Numbered from the stretch's first letter, positions 1 to 12,189 are shown. The stretch: 64,000 bases of DNA from Saxidomus purpurata (GCA_022818135.1 JAFMSR010000015.1:978502-1042501), one strand, 5' to 3'. Numbers and translations: made by a program. The notes: generated by a model from the sequence alone, not told the origin.

Positions 1-620
1 ATCTCTTATCTGCCTGTCGGCCTTGTTTTTTTTAAAATTTTCCCTATATAAGCCTATGTGAAATCAAGTGACTCCCCTCCTCCCGGAAGGGGTAATTTTG
101 ACTAGGGGGTCAAAAGTTCACAATCTTGGTAGAGGTCCACTAGACAATGCTACATGCTAAATATCTAAACTCTATGCCTTCTGGTTTCAGAAAAGAAGAT
201 TTTAATTTTTTTCTTATATAAGCCTATGTAAAACCAAGTGAACCCCCAGGCAGGGTCAATTTTGACCTGGGGCTCATAATTTCAACAATCTTGGTAGAGG
301 TCCACTAGACAATGCAACATGCTAATATATCGAAGCTCTATGCCTTGTGATTTCAGAGAGAAGATTTTTAAAGTTGTTCCTATTTGTTGCCATAGCAACC
401 AGAGTTCTGCATTGAATGGAATTCCTTGAACAATTTTGATAGAACTTCATGCAAGAAACATCCCTGCAAAGTTTCATCAACATTGGCCCAGTGGTTTGAG
501 AGGAGATGATGTTTGAAGGAATTGGTGGACTGACAGGACGACGGACGACGTACGACGGAACCCGGACGGAGAGTGATCCTAATAGCTCACTCTGGCACTT
601 TGTGCAAGGTGAGCTAAAAA
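1..620 (-). repeat. interspersed bivalve-type repeat, truncated by window edge
   Basis: Roughly 150-bp monomers follow one another here (phrases such as 'gaggtccactagacaatgc' recur near 125 and 299), ending in a short CGACGGACGACGTACGACGG tract and 'ggtgagctaaaa'. The same repeat family lies in the opposite orientation at 42,355-43,255, which shows it is dispersed. Open frames of 68-106 codons within it are not gene-like. The family name is unknown to me. Confidence 0.6.
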
Positions 621-1577
621 TTGACAGCCTTATTTGTTTCATTACTTTAGAGGAATATTGTCATGGCAACATCGATTCGAAACTTATATTTTCTTATTTA
701 GAAGATACCTAATGAGAAAAGCAATTCGGGGAGAGCTTACAAAATGTTAAATATATATTGAACAAATATAGATTTTCGTCATGAATATATCTAATACTAT
801 TGAATATGAGAAAATGCTTACCATATTAATATACTGTCCATACTGTATGAATTAAAGTGAGTTGTGAGTAAAATTATGGGATGGTCAATTTGAAGGTATG
901 CGATGACGCACTATGTGGAAGTGTTCAAGATATTCTAAAGTTTTATCTCCTGGGCATAGTAAGCGTATTTGTTTTGCAAATAAATATTGAAATATTGTTT
1001 GCTAAAAATATGCGAATGTCCCTTTTCCCCCCGTTTTGCCTTTCGTCGAACTTAATTAAACCAGTAGTCTATGTGTTAAAACAAATATTATTATGAAACT
1101 TGCTCATACAGTAAGACAAAGCTTAAAGCTGCTCGTTCGCTGTTTCTGGTGAAACAATTAAATTTCTCAAAAATGATATACTTAAAAATAAAATGTAAAA
1201 GTAATAGCTAGAATCAACAACATAAGTACATATCTAGGTAGCAATTTGCAAAACTCCATTAAAACTTTGGTGGGTTTAGTTTAACGGCACCGCTACACTA
1301 TATGGTTATATTGAGATTTTCAAAAGCGTTATTAACCCTTTATAATTTTGTTGCGTATAATTTCACTTTACATGAATATAAACGGGAACCTTCTCATTTG
1401 ACTATTAGTCAAATATATGTTATTTTTCAGAGAGTTTGAAGAACTTTAATTTTTCATTAAAATCTAACAGCGAGCAGCTTTAAATGATGTAGACCAAATT
1501 AAAGAATTAAATGTACTTGTTGCTTAATGAAACACTAAAACCGCGTTTTCCTATATATGGAAAATGATTACCATTAC
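621..1577. other. intergenic or intronic stretch, nothing recognised
   Basis: AT-rich sequence between the repeat at the left edge and exon 5 of gene A. If gene A is intact this is its intron 5. I searched the minus strand for counterparts of LAMP exon 6 (the KCxAE... YRAFG region) and of the membrane exon and found none. Short frames such as 881-1096 show no family features. Confidence 0.5.
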
Positions 1578-4500
1578 CTTGGTCTTTTGCGTTCTGAAAA
1601 TGACTGTCAAGTACATATGAAAAAATCACTTTTTGCCAGGAATAGATGTCATTGGCTGCTAAATTGTCCAGTGATACTGAATTCTGTCTTTCCTTGGAAA
1701 TTATAACATCCAGGTACCAGGATGTGTTAAAGAAAGTCAGTGTTATTTCTTGCACTGCACCAGTGTCGTTAACGTTACAATTTCCGTTCACTATAACATC
1801 GTCGGGTAGAGGCACGCGTGTCCTCTCAAGCTAAAATAAAAACACAAACACTAAATGATTGTTCAAATCATCATTTCTAAACAAAGATTACGGCGCAGAA
1901 AATTATATATAAATGAATAAAATTTAATATAAAAATACGAATATGTGTCGTGTGTTTAAACAGTTGAATTCTGCTTACGCAATGCAATTGCTTCGCATTT
2001 GTTTCGTTACGAAATTAACGAATAAGTGTTTATAGCATTAGGCCATAAAGCAAGGTAAGGTTATTTCTTATTAACATTTGGCAATCATGACAGATGCAAA
2101 CTAACTGTTCCATCTGTCTTCTGGAATGGGATATCGAACGTCATATCTGCTTGGAGGACAATACACACTTCTTCCTTGTCTCTGACCACGTACTTATGCC
2201 GAGTATTTGGAGACTTCGTAGTACTCGGGGGCATACTTGCTGTTGTTTCTATCTCAGGTACTGTTGAAATGTCAGCTCGGGCGGAAGTTGTCGATTCATG
2301 CGGAGGTTTTGTTGTGGTTTCTGGTGTTGACCTTGTTGTTGTTTCTGTTTTAGGTTCTCTGGTCGGTCTCGTTTGTTCTGTCGTGAATTGTTGCGGTACC
2401 GATGTAGCACTCGAATGGGATTCAGTTGTAGTTTCAATATGCTTCTGTGTTGTCGGTTCCTGTGTCGATGTCGGTGGCGTCGTTGTTTCCGGTGTCCATT
2501 CGGTTGACATTTTCGAAGGGATTTTACTCGTACTGTTTCCATTTGTTGTACTTTCAGTTTGCAGTGTAAATGTTTCTGTAGAAGTGTTTGGTTCTGTTGA
2601 ACTTTCAGGCTGAGGGGAAGTTGTTTTCAAAGGAGGCTCAGTTGTCGGTTTCGTTGAGAGAGTAGATGTAGTTAAATCTTGATAACATTCAGTTGCTAAT
2701 GAAAACAAAAACGTGATATTACGGATACTATTCAAAATTTGTCATTTATATCCGCAGTATGTTATATCCATACAGCATTTTCACTTTAAACAAGAGCTGT
2801 TTGTAAAACACGTATGCCCCCCTTGATGCAAAAGTTGTACTATGAATGGAACAGTTTTTAAATCAAAAGTCAGTGTGAAATTCGTGAAAACGGCATCTGT
2901 AGAAATTGTAGAATAAAAGAACATAAAATAGTCATCTCCATAAAACAATAATAGAATTTAACATTGACTTTGACCCTAGTGAAAAAGTCACATTGGCTGT
3001 TTCAGGTGTGTTCTTTGGCAAAGACACTTGCTTAATACAGTTTGCTATAAAACAATTTAAAACAAAAAAAAGAAGTTGAAAAAAGTGGTTTTAGTAACTG
3101 TGACCTTGACCTAAATTTTTTATTTATTTTGCTTTAAACAATTTTATTGTAAAAAAAAAAAATAAAAAAACCCATCTGTTTTTAGTAACAGTAACCTTGA
3201 TCCCCGCCCCCTCGAAAATTAAAAAAAATTATTGCTTAAAACAGTTAAAAAATTAAAAGAAAAAATATTTAAATATCTTCCTCTCCATGCTAGTTGCCTT
3301 CACATCAAGTTTCATTGCAATTGGTCACTCCTCACTCATGTTATTAAGTGGAAACCATTTTCTATTTTTAGTAACAGTGACCTTGACCTTGATCCTAGTG
3401 CCCCAAAATGCAATCCAAGCTTCCGCTCCCCGCAAACTACCTACTACATACCGACCGACCGGCATCTGCAAATCAATATACCCCTCTTCTTCGAAGTGGG
3501 CATAATAAAGAATGGGAAAATATCGACCCAGAAAATTTGTTCCTTAAATCCAGAATTACGCTATACCCAGAGTCGTTATATACGGAGTTTACTGTAGTAG
3601 TACATCGTCTTATCAAACAATTTGTTGATATGTAAATGGTTCCAAGTAGTTCGGTATTGGAGTTTACTGTATTAGTATTTAGAAAAGTATTATAAAGATT
3701 TAGACGTGACAAGGTATGAACGTAATACCTTACCTGGACTGAAGGTACTGCCTATGATATTGTATGCCTGTACGTGAAGATTTGTCATACTCATTGTCAT
3801 GAAAAAATGGTCACCGCTTTCAAATGTCATTGTTTCCTCTGCCTTACAAAGGTATGACTTCGAGGAATCGTCTCCTATCGGTAACTGATGTACGCTGTTC
3901 AATTCAACCACGTCTGTTGTATTCAAACCTTTGAAATGCTTATTGGGCTGTAGTATAAATTGGCTTGCCATTAGTGTTGTGTCATTTTGTTGAAAGAAAG
4001 AGAGCTTCAAACGTTCACTTGACGGGAAAAGTTGAATCGATAATACAGATAGAGGTGCGAAAGGTCCACAATCGCTGGTGTTATCGACGTTGGCACCGGC
4101 TATTGTAAAGGGTTGGGCTTCCTAAACGGTTTAAATAGAATAAATTGTTTACTAGGTTAAACCTAGACTTCTTTCACTGATTCTTTGAGTTCTGATCAAT
4201 ACCCTTTGGCAGGCATAAATGTACATTGAATAAAATCAAATTTGATGTCCCTGATATGTAGTCAGTCATATAGATTCTTGTGAAGTATTAATTGTAGGGC
4301 AAATGGTCAAATTAGAAGTCTTTCCTTTTTTGTAAACAAAAACTCTGTACTCAATTATTTCAATTATCTGCACTTTTAAGTTTCAAAAGCAGAAAGAAAT
4401 TCCAATACATTCATGATTTAGCTTAAGGGGGGGTCACTGGTGAGGTTTTGGATTTGTGCACTTCCGGAAATTTACATTTGTTATATTTCAAAAATGATGA

Positions 4501-6427
4501 GTTAACTGGAAAAAACAATTATGTAGAAGTAAACTTAGGCACAATACGAATATTTTAGTGTAAAAAAAATGGGGGGTGGTTTGGGGTAGGGGTACAAAAA
4601 TAGTCATTTCTCAAAAACCATTTAAATTTTTTATTTAATTCAAACTGTATTACAAGAAGGATTGTTAGGATATAAAAAATAATCCATAACTAGTTCCTTT
4701 TACAGTTCCTTGTTATGCCGTCATATCTCAAAGCTCATTGAAATCTAAAAAACTCATTTTTTTCCCAGTTTTTGATGAATTTCTTTCTTATATGCACATT
4801 GACCCCCATTTTTTATTTTTGCATTCTAAATCAAAGGTTTTAATCAAACTGTAGGCAAAATATCTGAAAAACCTTGTTATTCCTTCACCATGAAATATTC
4901 ATATATCAAAAATTGAAAAAATGAATTTTAGCAAAGTGGGTGGGGTAATAATAAGGGGCGTAATATTTATTCTGATGATGATAGAAATACCACTATCTCT
5001 AATTTTTCATTCTTAAGTATAACATACTACATTAGAAGAGATTAAAAATTGATACCCATTCTAGTACATACACCACATGCATAAACGTTTACAATACGAA
5101 AATTCAAGCTAATTTTGCATTAAGCACCTTTTTTGGTAGTTGATATTGCGAAAAAGTTAAGTCATTGACCCATCATTATTTTTTCAGAAATTAACTAGCA
5201 ATATGTTAGTCTCCATAAAAAACAGGGTCAATGAAATTTCTTGTTATTCTGAATTCAGCAGTGATCCCCCTTAAACCATTTATTGATCTAAAGGCAACAT
5301 AATACAGTTATACTTTGGTGAGTATCGAAATGAACTCCTTTATGTTTCTAAAGGTTATCCTGTCTGCAATAGTATACCTACAGATACATATTGAAATGTC
5401 AATATAGAAGGGAAAATATTGTTATTTAGTTTTGTTTCCTACCTCTTTGTTTCCTTCATCTGCGTGTGTAAGATTAAATGTGGCATCAATGTCCATCAAA
5501 ATACATGCTAAGTCAGTGAGTGCGCTAACTACTTCAAAATGCACACACTTTGCTGAAAACGTTAATACTTTCTTGAAACATACAACAATGTAATGTTTGA
5601 TCTCCGTTCAGATATCTTGACAATTTCCACAATTAAAAAATGAACAAAAGTTAGTATTATTATTATTGTTATTATCATTGTTATTATTATTTTTATAATT
5701 ATTGTTATTATTGCTGTTGTTGTTGTCTCCAGTTACAACGGATGGATCATGAAAGAGAAGCTAAATTATGGTCGTGGCGCAGTGGTAGCGCGTTCGCCTC
5801 ACGATCGAAAGGCTCCGGGTTCGATCAGTAGTATCCTTAGGCAAGACACAAATAATTCCACATTGCCTCTCTCTCTTCGAGGTTGATTCCATCTGGAATG
5901 AGTCTCGAGAGTGATTAATCTAAGTTGTAAGAACTTGTTTCGTAATCGAGAATAAATAAATTAGTAAAATGTTTTTTTAGAAATTATAGTCTGTATCCGT
6001 GACCGAGTGGTTAGAGTTGCTGACTTGAAAACACTGTAACCTCTCATAGATGAGGGTCATGGGTTCGAGCACTGCCACCGACCAGGTCATTTGATGTGAG
6101 AAAGTTGACAGTTTCTCACGGAGGATAGCAGTCTAGTACTGGTTCTTCTTAGAAAAGATGGTTAGGTAAACTGCCCGCCTGTTAAAATGACCAAACTACG
6201 GTTGGAATGGGCGTAAAACTCCTACAACAACAACAAGCTAGATTATAAGATGATTAATTTGAAATAAAGTAGTAATTATTATTCGTTTATCTTGATTTAC
6301 TTAGTATTCTATAATACATGTGATTCTATTAAAAAGGTTTATATGCAAGCAGTAAGCGAGATGATTAAATGTACATACCAGAAATAATATTCCCAATCAA
6401 AACAAAACAAAGAGTAGTTAACTTCAT
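1578..6427 (-). CDS. LAMP-like lysosome-associated membrane glycoprotein, gene A (3' end not in window)
   Basis: Exons on the minus strand: 6427-6379 (signal peptide, MKLTTLCFVLIGNIIS), 5552-5443, 4121-3734, 2695-2106 and 1830-1578. All junctions are GT/AG and the phases are 1,0,1,0,1. Exons 2-3 form the first LAMP domain, with a Cys pair about 37 residues apart (LAC...SDC) and a second pair running from YLC to TEC at the start of exon 4. Exon 4 is a mucin-like hinge rich in Thr, Pro, Ser and Glu. Its end and exon 5 begin the second LAMP domain (EEVC...NGNC). LAMP proteins line the lysosome and late-endosome membrane. The sequence is nearly identical to gene B over exons 2-5, including parts of the introns, but the signal exon differs. 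Exons 6 and 7 (last Cys loop, membrane span, tail) are absent within the 1,577 bp left in the window; in gene B the matching intron is only about 730 bp. The gene is either interrupted by a longer intron or truncated. The donor after exon 4 is gttagt, less typical than gene B's gtgagt. Confidence 0.75.
2785..3508. repeat. about 720-bp insertion in intron 3 of gene A
   Basis: The flanking intron sequence is shared with gene B (48.0 kb region), but gene B lacks this block: there the homologous phrase runs directly from 'gggtcgataatttcccc' to 'gaaaatgctgtgtgg'. The insert contains 'gtgaccttgacctt' phrases of the type also seen in the repeats at 56.3 and 56.8 kb. It therefore looks like a dispersed element that entered after the A/B duplication. 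Confidence 0.55.
4424..5276. mobile_element. non-autonomous DNA element with TTAAGGGGG-type terminal inverted repeats
   Basis: The left end reads ttaagggggggtcactgg and the right end reads cagtgatcccccttaa, an inverted pair of about 16 bp. The element sits in intron 2 of gene A, which is about 1.3 kb long, whereas the homologous intron of gene B is 389 bp. No coding frame of note is inside. The TTAA at each end could be a piggyBac-style target duplication, but that is only suggestive. Confidence 0.55.
5770..5945 (+). mobile_element. tRNA-derived SINE in intron 1 of gene A
   Basis: The head matches RNA polymerase III promoter boxes: box A TGGCGCAGTGG and box B GGTTCGATC, about 45 bp apart. 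A tRNA-unrelated body and AT-rich end follow. The body has a 'ctctcttcgagg...gagtctcgagag' stem. It is not a functional tRNA because no proper acceptor stem closes. A related head lies on the minus strand near 49,070-49,145. Confidence 0.55.
5990..6240 (+). mobile_element. tRNA-Ser-derived SINE
   Basis: The head carries GACCGAGTGGTTAGAG (box A region), an anticodon-like CTTGAAA loop as in tRNA-Ser(UGA), and box B GGGTTCGAGC. The body contains 'tgtgagaaagttgacagtttctcac' and 'gatggttaggtaaactg', and the element ends in a CAA-rich tail (acaacaacaacaa). Copies occur at 12,190-12,400, 25,318-25,512 and, on the minus strand, at 33,755-33,920. Confidence 0.65.
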
Positions 6428-6643
6428 TTTAGCAACAGCGGAGATCAGATGAAACAATACGTATTTTAACAATTATATCTATATGAAATATAGATAGAAG
6501 TCGGTTTACAATAAACACATATTAAAGTTACATGAAATATGTAATTTGTGATACATGTATATACAATTAACAAACAAGAAGGCCAGGATGGTCCTATATC
6601 GCTCACTTAAGTTCCACTGCCAATCCCGGACAACTTCAATGTC

Positions 6644-8962
6644 CGTGAAGTTAGCTGTCAGTTGCCAGTTGCCGGTTGCCAATTCAATGCCAATTCAATT
6701 GGCAACTGGCAACTGGCAGCCAACTTCACACTCTTGTTGCCAATTCGTCTTCACGTGCAAATATTAACAAAATCAAAATTGTTAAACCACGCGAATTGGC
6801 AACTGGCAACTGGCAGCCAGATGCCAATTCGATTTTTATATAAAATCTTAATAAAAGTTGAATTGGCAACTGGCATCTGGCAACTGGCAAATAGCCAATT
6901 CGTTTAACCTAACGTATTGGTAACTGGCAACTGACAGCCAGATGCCAATTCTACTTCTGTCAATAATTGTGAATAAAAAGCGAATTGGCAAATGGCAACT
7001 GGCAGCCAGATGCCAATTCGATTTTTATGTAAAAATCTTAATAAAAGTTGAATTGGCAAATGGCAACTGGCAACCAACTTCATATTCCAGATGCCAATTC
7101 AACTTTCACTTGCAAATAGCCAATTCGTTCAACCTAACGAATTGGCAACTGGCAATTGGCAGCCAGATGCCAATTCGATTTTTATGTAAAAATCTTAATA
7201 AAAGTTGAATTGGCAACTGGCAACTGGCAACCAGATGCCAATTCGTTCAACCTCGCGAATTGGCAACTGGCAACTGGCAGCAAGAGGCCAATTCTATTTT
7301 TATGTTAAAATCTTAATAAAAGTTGAATTGGCAACTGGCAACCAACTTCATATGCCAGATGCCAATTCAACTTTCACTTGCCAAAAACCAATTCGTTCAA
7401 ACTCACGAATTGGCAACTGGCAGCCAGATGCCAATTCGATTTTTATGTAAAAATCTTAATAAAAGTTGAATTGGCAACTGGCAACTGGCAACCAGATGCC
7501 TATTCGATTTTTATGTAAAACTCTTAATAAAAGTTGAATTGGTAACTGGCAACCAACTTCATATTCCAGATGCCAATTCAACTTTCACTTGCAAATAGCC
7601 AATTCGTTCAACCTCACGAATTGGCAACTGGCAACTGGCAACTGGCAGCAATTAAAGTTGAATTGGCAACTGGCAACCAGATGCCAATTCGTTCAACCTT
7701 GGAAATTGGCAACTGGCAACCAGATGCCAATTCAACTTTTACTAAGATTTTTACATAAAAATCGAATTTGCATCTTGCTGCCAATTGCTAGTTGCCAATT
7801 CGCTTTTTATTCACAATTACTGCAAAACTCAAATTGGCATCTGGCTGCCAGTTGCCAGTTGCCAATTTGTAAGGTTGAACGAATTGGCTATTTGCAAGTG
7901 AAAGTTGAATTGGCATCTGGAATATGAAGTTGGTTGCCAGTTGCCAGTTGCCAATTCAACTTTTATTAAGATTTTTACATAAAAATCGAATTGGCATCTG
8001 GTTGCCAGTTACCAATTCAACTTTCATAAAAATCGAATTGGCATATGGCTGCCAGTTGCCAATTCGCGAGGTTGAACGAATTGGCATCTTGCTGCCAATT
8101 GTCAATGTGCTTTTTATTCACAATTACTGACAGAAGTCGAATTGGCATCTGGCTGCCAGTTGCCAGTTGCCAGTTGCCAATTCGTGAGGTTGAACGAATT
8201 GGCTATTTGCAAGTGAAAGTTGAATTGGCATCTGGAATATGAAGTTGGTTGCCAGTTGCCAATTCAACTTTTATTAAGAGTTTTACATAAAAATCGAATA
8301 GGCATCTGGTTGCCAGTTGCCAGTTGCCAATTCAACTTTTATTAAGATTTTTACATAAAAATCGAATTGGCATCTGGCTGCCAGTTGCCAGTTGCCAATT
8401 CGTGAGTTTGAACGAATTGGTTATTGGCAAGTGAAAGTTGAATTGGCATCTGGCATATGAAGTTGGTTGCCAGTTGCCAATTCAACTTTTATTAAGATTT
8501 TTACATAAAAATCGAATTGGCATCTGGCTGCCAGTTGCCAGTTGCCAATTCGCGAGGTTGAACGAATTGGCATCTGGTTGCCAGTTGCCAATTCAACTTT
8601 TATTAAGATTTTTACATAAAAATCGAATTGGCATCTGGCTGCCAATTGCCAGTTGTCAATTCGTTAGGTTGAACGAATTTGCTATTTGCAAGTGAAAGTT
8701 GAACTGGCATCTGGAATATGAAGTTGGTTGCCAGTTGCCAGTTGCCAATTCAACTTTTATGAAGAGTTTTACATAAAAATCGAATTGACATCTGGCTGCC
8801 AGTTGCCAGTTCGCGTGGTTTAACAATTTTTTTCTTAGTTAATATTTGCAAGTGAAGACGAATTGGCAACAAGAGTGTGAAGTTGGCTGCCAGTTGCCAG
8901 TTGCCAATTAAATTGGCATTGAATTGGCAACCGGCAACTGGCAACTGGCAGCTAACTTCACG
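6644..8962. repeat. 2.3-kb inverted array of TTGGCAACTGGCA-type repeats (foldback structure)
   Basis: The left half repeats units of the kind TTGGCAACTGGCAACTGGCA, then AGATGCCAATTCGATTTTTATG and TAAAAATCTTAATAAAAGTTG. From about 7,750 onward the same units appear as reverse complements. The outermost roughly 200 bp of each arm (6,644-6,845 and 8,770-8,962) pair almost base for base, beginning and ending with CGTGAAGTTAGCTG and its complement. Monomer numbers differ between the arms, so this is an inverted tandem array rather than a perfect palindrome. The open frames inside are by-products of the repeat. It lies about 220 bp upstream of the gene A start codon and may be a foldback transposon. 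Confidence 0.85.
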
Positions 8963-9617
8963 CACATACAACTTCAAACCTTCAGGAGAGAAAAAAAACT
9001 TATCTGGAAAGAAGTGAATATGTTACCTTTTCTACAGAGATAGCGGAAAGTTACACCATCTCAATCAGGTACATTTTTACAGAATCAATATCTAAATAGC
9101 AGTTTTGATAGTTACTGTACATTAGGGCTTTTTAGAAGAATTTACTAAACAGATATTTAGAGAAATAATTATTAATGCTGGCAATCTTCGAAGAGAAATC
9201 AGTCAAGCTCTTTCGGCAGGCATATTTTCTCAAGACTGGGTAAAAGAGAAGTTACACGAGAATAATTCATACTATACCTTTTTGAAAATCTTAACTACTG
9301 CCACGACATTAAAATTTGGTTTCAAAATTATACATGATTTTTACAAACAATGAACAGGAAGAAACACAAGTGAGAGAAGATGAAGATACCAAAATAATAA
9401 TATTGTATACATCAGTGATGATAATAAACTATACTGAAATTAAACAATAGTTTTCGTTATCATAGCAGTGATAAAACTATAAACTTCCGTTAAGTGAGAT
9501 GTAACCTTGGTATAAATAATAGCTTTGTTTACCTAATGCTATAATGTATGCCAATGCATTCAATACTTATTCGCCCAATCATACCTCTTTAACCAGGTGC
9601 CCTTTGTTTGATAGTCA
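8963..9617. other. intergenic, nothing recognised
   Basis: AT-rich sequence between the inverted array and the LINE remnant. I see no coding frame, structured repeat or RNA-like element. Confidence 0.5.
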
Positions 9618-10221
9618 TGTCAATCAGCTAGAAAGGTCCTAGATTTGTCAAGAACGGCTCCAACTGAGCTAGCAGCGTCACCAAAATGCTTCGTGACCTT
9701 AAATGGAACACCCTTCAGGAACGGTGTGATTAAACAAGAGCAACCATACTGTACAAGATCCCAAATAACTTAGTAGAAATAATTCCAAATCAACAACTCT
9801 TTATTGCCAAGTCCGTTAGGGCGGACAATCATCGCTACTATCATGTCTGGGCATAAACATCCATCTACCAAACCAGCTTCTTCTCGACTACTATCACCAT
9901 TTGGAATACTCTGCCTCTGATCCGGGAAGGCTTCCAATCGGTCCAAGGCACTACAACCTATAACGACAGCAGGTGCTTAACCATCTTTTAACCAAATGTA
10001 CGTAGAGAAACTTTTATCTTGGACACCTGTCAGTTCAGTCTACTCCGCATGTTTAAATAGTTTTAACCGATTAACACAATTTATGTATATACTCTTTACT
10101 GAATGATCCAATTACTTGAGATGATGATAATGATGTTGATGGAGATGTCGAGGACGACGACGACGACGACGACGATGATGATGATGATGTTGATGGAGAT
10201 TTCGAGGACGACGACGACGAC

Positions 10222-10269
<48 letters not shown>

Positions 10270-10345
10270 GATGATGACGACAACGATGATGATGTGTATG
10301 ATGACGATGACGACAATGATGACGACGACGATGACGGTCATGATG
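9618..10345 (+). mobile_element. decayed non-LTR retrotransposon 3' end (RT C-terminus, 3'UTR, GAT tail)
   Basis: Reading from 9,686 the frame gives MLRDLKWNTLQERC, a stop, then TILYKIPNNLVEIIP, RYYHVW, another stop, and SFFSTTITIWNTLP. This is the usual order of the reverse-transcriptase C-terminal region of clade Jockey/CR1-like LINEs (LYKI..NLV, then SFFP..I..WN.LP). Upstream codons (QLERS...SSVTK) continue the match back to about 9,618 but include a stop. A 3'UTR of about 120 bp follows, then a 230-bp imperfect GAT/GAC/GGT trinucleotide tract at 10,115-10,345. The element is dead. Two further copies of its tail region lie at 22,570-22,815 and 22,905-23,180. Confidence 0.7.
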
Positions 10346-11152
10346 ATCTCCTATTGTTTCATGCAACAGTGACTCCTGTAAGTAAGCTTTTATGTGGTAT
10401 CCATAATCATGTCTTATATGTTACCGTACTTTTCTAATCAAGTGCTTCCTTTTCATTCAGAGAAGCAAGATGTATTGACTCAATATCTTCAACATGCGAC
10501 TCATAATTTTTCTAAAGTTTTCTAGTATGTGGGACTGTCACAGCACACAAGTAAGCTCCGCCCTAAATCCCTTTTAATTGTTTAAATATTATCTAAGGTT
10601 ATAGATCCATAAAAAAACTTGATCCTACTGTTTGGTAACGCTCCATTTCAATAAATGTAATAAAAACCTATAACATATACTTATTTGGGCTCCCTTGCAA
10701 TAAAGTTGCTTATTCGTGCAACATAGACCTGCAATTTATACCAAAAAAAACAACATTGTTTTCTGAAGTAAAAATATTTTATCATGTGCCTATAAATACT
10801 ACTCAAAGGTTTCTCCAGTATTTTTGCGCTACTTTTTCCCGATATGGTACAGACAGAAGTTACTGATCTTTGTTTTCGTGTGTACTGTCCCTTTAGTAAT
10901 ATGCACATGTCTTTTGTTAAACTTAGATGCTCTTCAATATTTAAGGAAACATATTTTACTTTTGAGTGATATACTGGATCATCACGATTTGACGTTCATA
11001 TGCATAGTAGTCTAATCACGAGGGCCGAAGCCCCCACCCCACCGCAGCTAGAGAAAGACTTGTCCAAACTGGATCCTATTGTAAAAATCTAGATACATTT
11101 TAATAAATTGTTTGATATAAAACTGCTTGATTTGAATAAGTTTCATGACCTT

Positions 11153-11317
11153 CAGTCAAACCTGTATTGAAGACCATCTCTAAATAAAGACCACCTTGCG
11201 AATAAAGACCAACATGCATGATGCAATGCACTTTTCAGTTAAAGCAGACCTATCTGTGAATTAAGACCACCTGTCAACATAGACCGAGTCAGTAGTCTTT
11301 CTTCACAGGTTTGACTG
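11153..11317. mobile_element. MITE with CAGTCAAACCTGT inverted ends
   Basis: Left end CAGTCAAACCTGT and right end ACAGGTTTGACTG are perfect inverted complements 165 bp apart. The interior carries repeated 'aataaagacc' phrases. The counterpart in copy 2 (about 24,295-24,450) has lost its left end and its right end reads acaggtttaactg. Confidence 0.65.
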
Positions 11318-11639
11318 TTTTTGACACTATAACCTAACAAATAAAGGTATGACGATAACCGCGGGTCCTACTGAGTACTAAACAAAAATAATTAATCATA
11401 ATTTTTTTTTTAACATTAACGGACTCCCACTACGTCGTCGAATCCCATACTGCGAAGACAATTAATACACTTCATTTAGAATTATAATGTATACACAAAC
11501 AACAGTGCCAAACTGTCTCTGAATACGACCGTCAGAGAGGTAAAACTCAGTACAAAATGTATCTGGCTGTTTGAATTATAGAGCGGACAAGGCTAATTCA
11601 CCTGTTTCAACTATAGAGCGGACAAGGCTAATTTCATCA

Positions 11640-12000
11640 TTTTTTGATAATCAAAAAGTGCCTTGGGCTATTTGGCTCGTTATCTAATTGGGCCTAGACA
11701 TTATGCCCACAAATATTTTCACCAAGTTTGGTGAACTGTTCGATGTAGAGATCGACCAAGGCTAATTTGGCCAATTTTGAATAATTCAAGGGCCATCATC
11801 CAAAATTGCCTGGGGCGATTCGGCTGGTTATCGAACTTGGCCCAGACATAATGCCCACAAACATGTTCAGCAAGTTTGGTGAAGATCACATAAAACTGTA
11901 CGACTTAGAGAGCAGACAATGTGTGAACGCCCTCCGCCGCAGGCGTTCACATCTTAAACGTGCCTTCGGGCGTATAAAAATAAAGGTCTGACCCTTGCGG
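11640..12000 (+). repeat. dispersed bivalve-type repeat
   Basis: Contains the phrases 'aagggccatcatcc', 'ggttatcgaacttggcc' and 'catgttcagcaagtttgg', and a small hairpin around gaacgccctccgccgcaggc. The matching block in copy 2 is 24,770-25,145. Both give a 60-codon frame that is not a gene. Confidence 0.5.
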
Positions 12001-12189
12001 CGGATCCTACTGAGTCCCTCATATAAAGTCACAGCTTCACTGTACTAAAGCAACATTAATTAATCATGAAATTCTTTTTCCAAAACGTGAACGGACTCCT
12101 GCTACGTCGTCGAATCCCAAACTGCGAAGATAATTAGTTCACTTCATTTAGAATAATGTATATGTAAAAAATACAACATTTTCCGCATA

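Noticed and set aside
2176..2613. A 145-codon Val-rich frame opposite exon 4 of gene A (and 48,302-48,565 opposite gene B)
   Set aside because: It is the reverse-strand reading of the Thr-rich hinge; Thr codons ACA and ACN become Val or Cys codons.
5770..5840. A functional tRNA gene
   Set aside because: Pol III boxes are present, but the acceptor and anticodon stems do not close and a SINE body follows; the tRNA-Ser-like heads at 5,990 and 33,900 fail the same test.
6555..8977. Many frames of 60-112 codons with NWQLATG-like repeats
   Set aside because: All are readings of the inverted TTGGCAACTGGC array in different frames; no initiation or splice support.
10071..10372. Ser-, Met-, His- and Val-rich frames of 80-90 codons over the GAT tract
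   Set aside because: They are six-frame translations of a trinucleotide microsatellite at the end of a LINE, with no start context, splice sites or family similarity.
11806..11991. A 61-codon frame also present at 24,966-25,148
   Set aside because: It lies inside a dispersed repeat that is part of the segmental duplication; the two frames differ and have no recognisable features.
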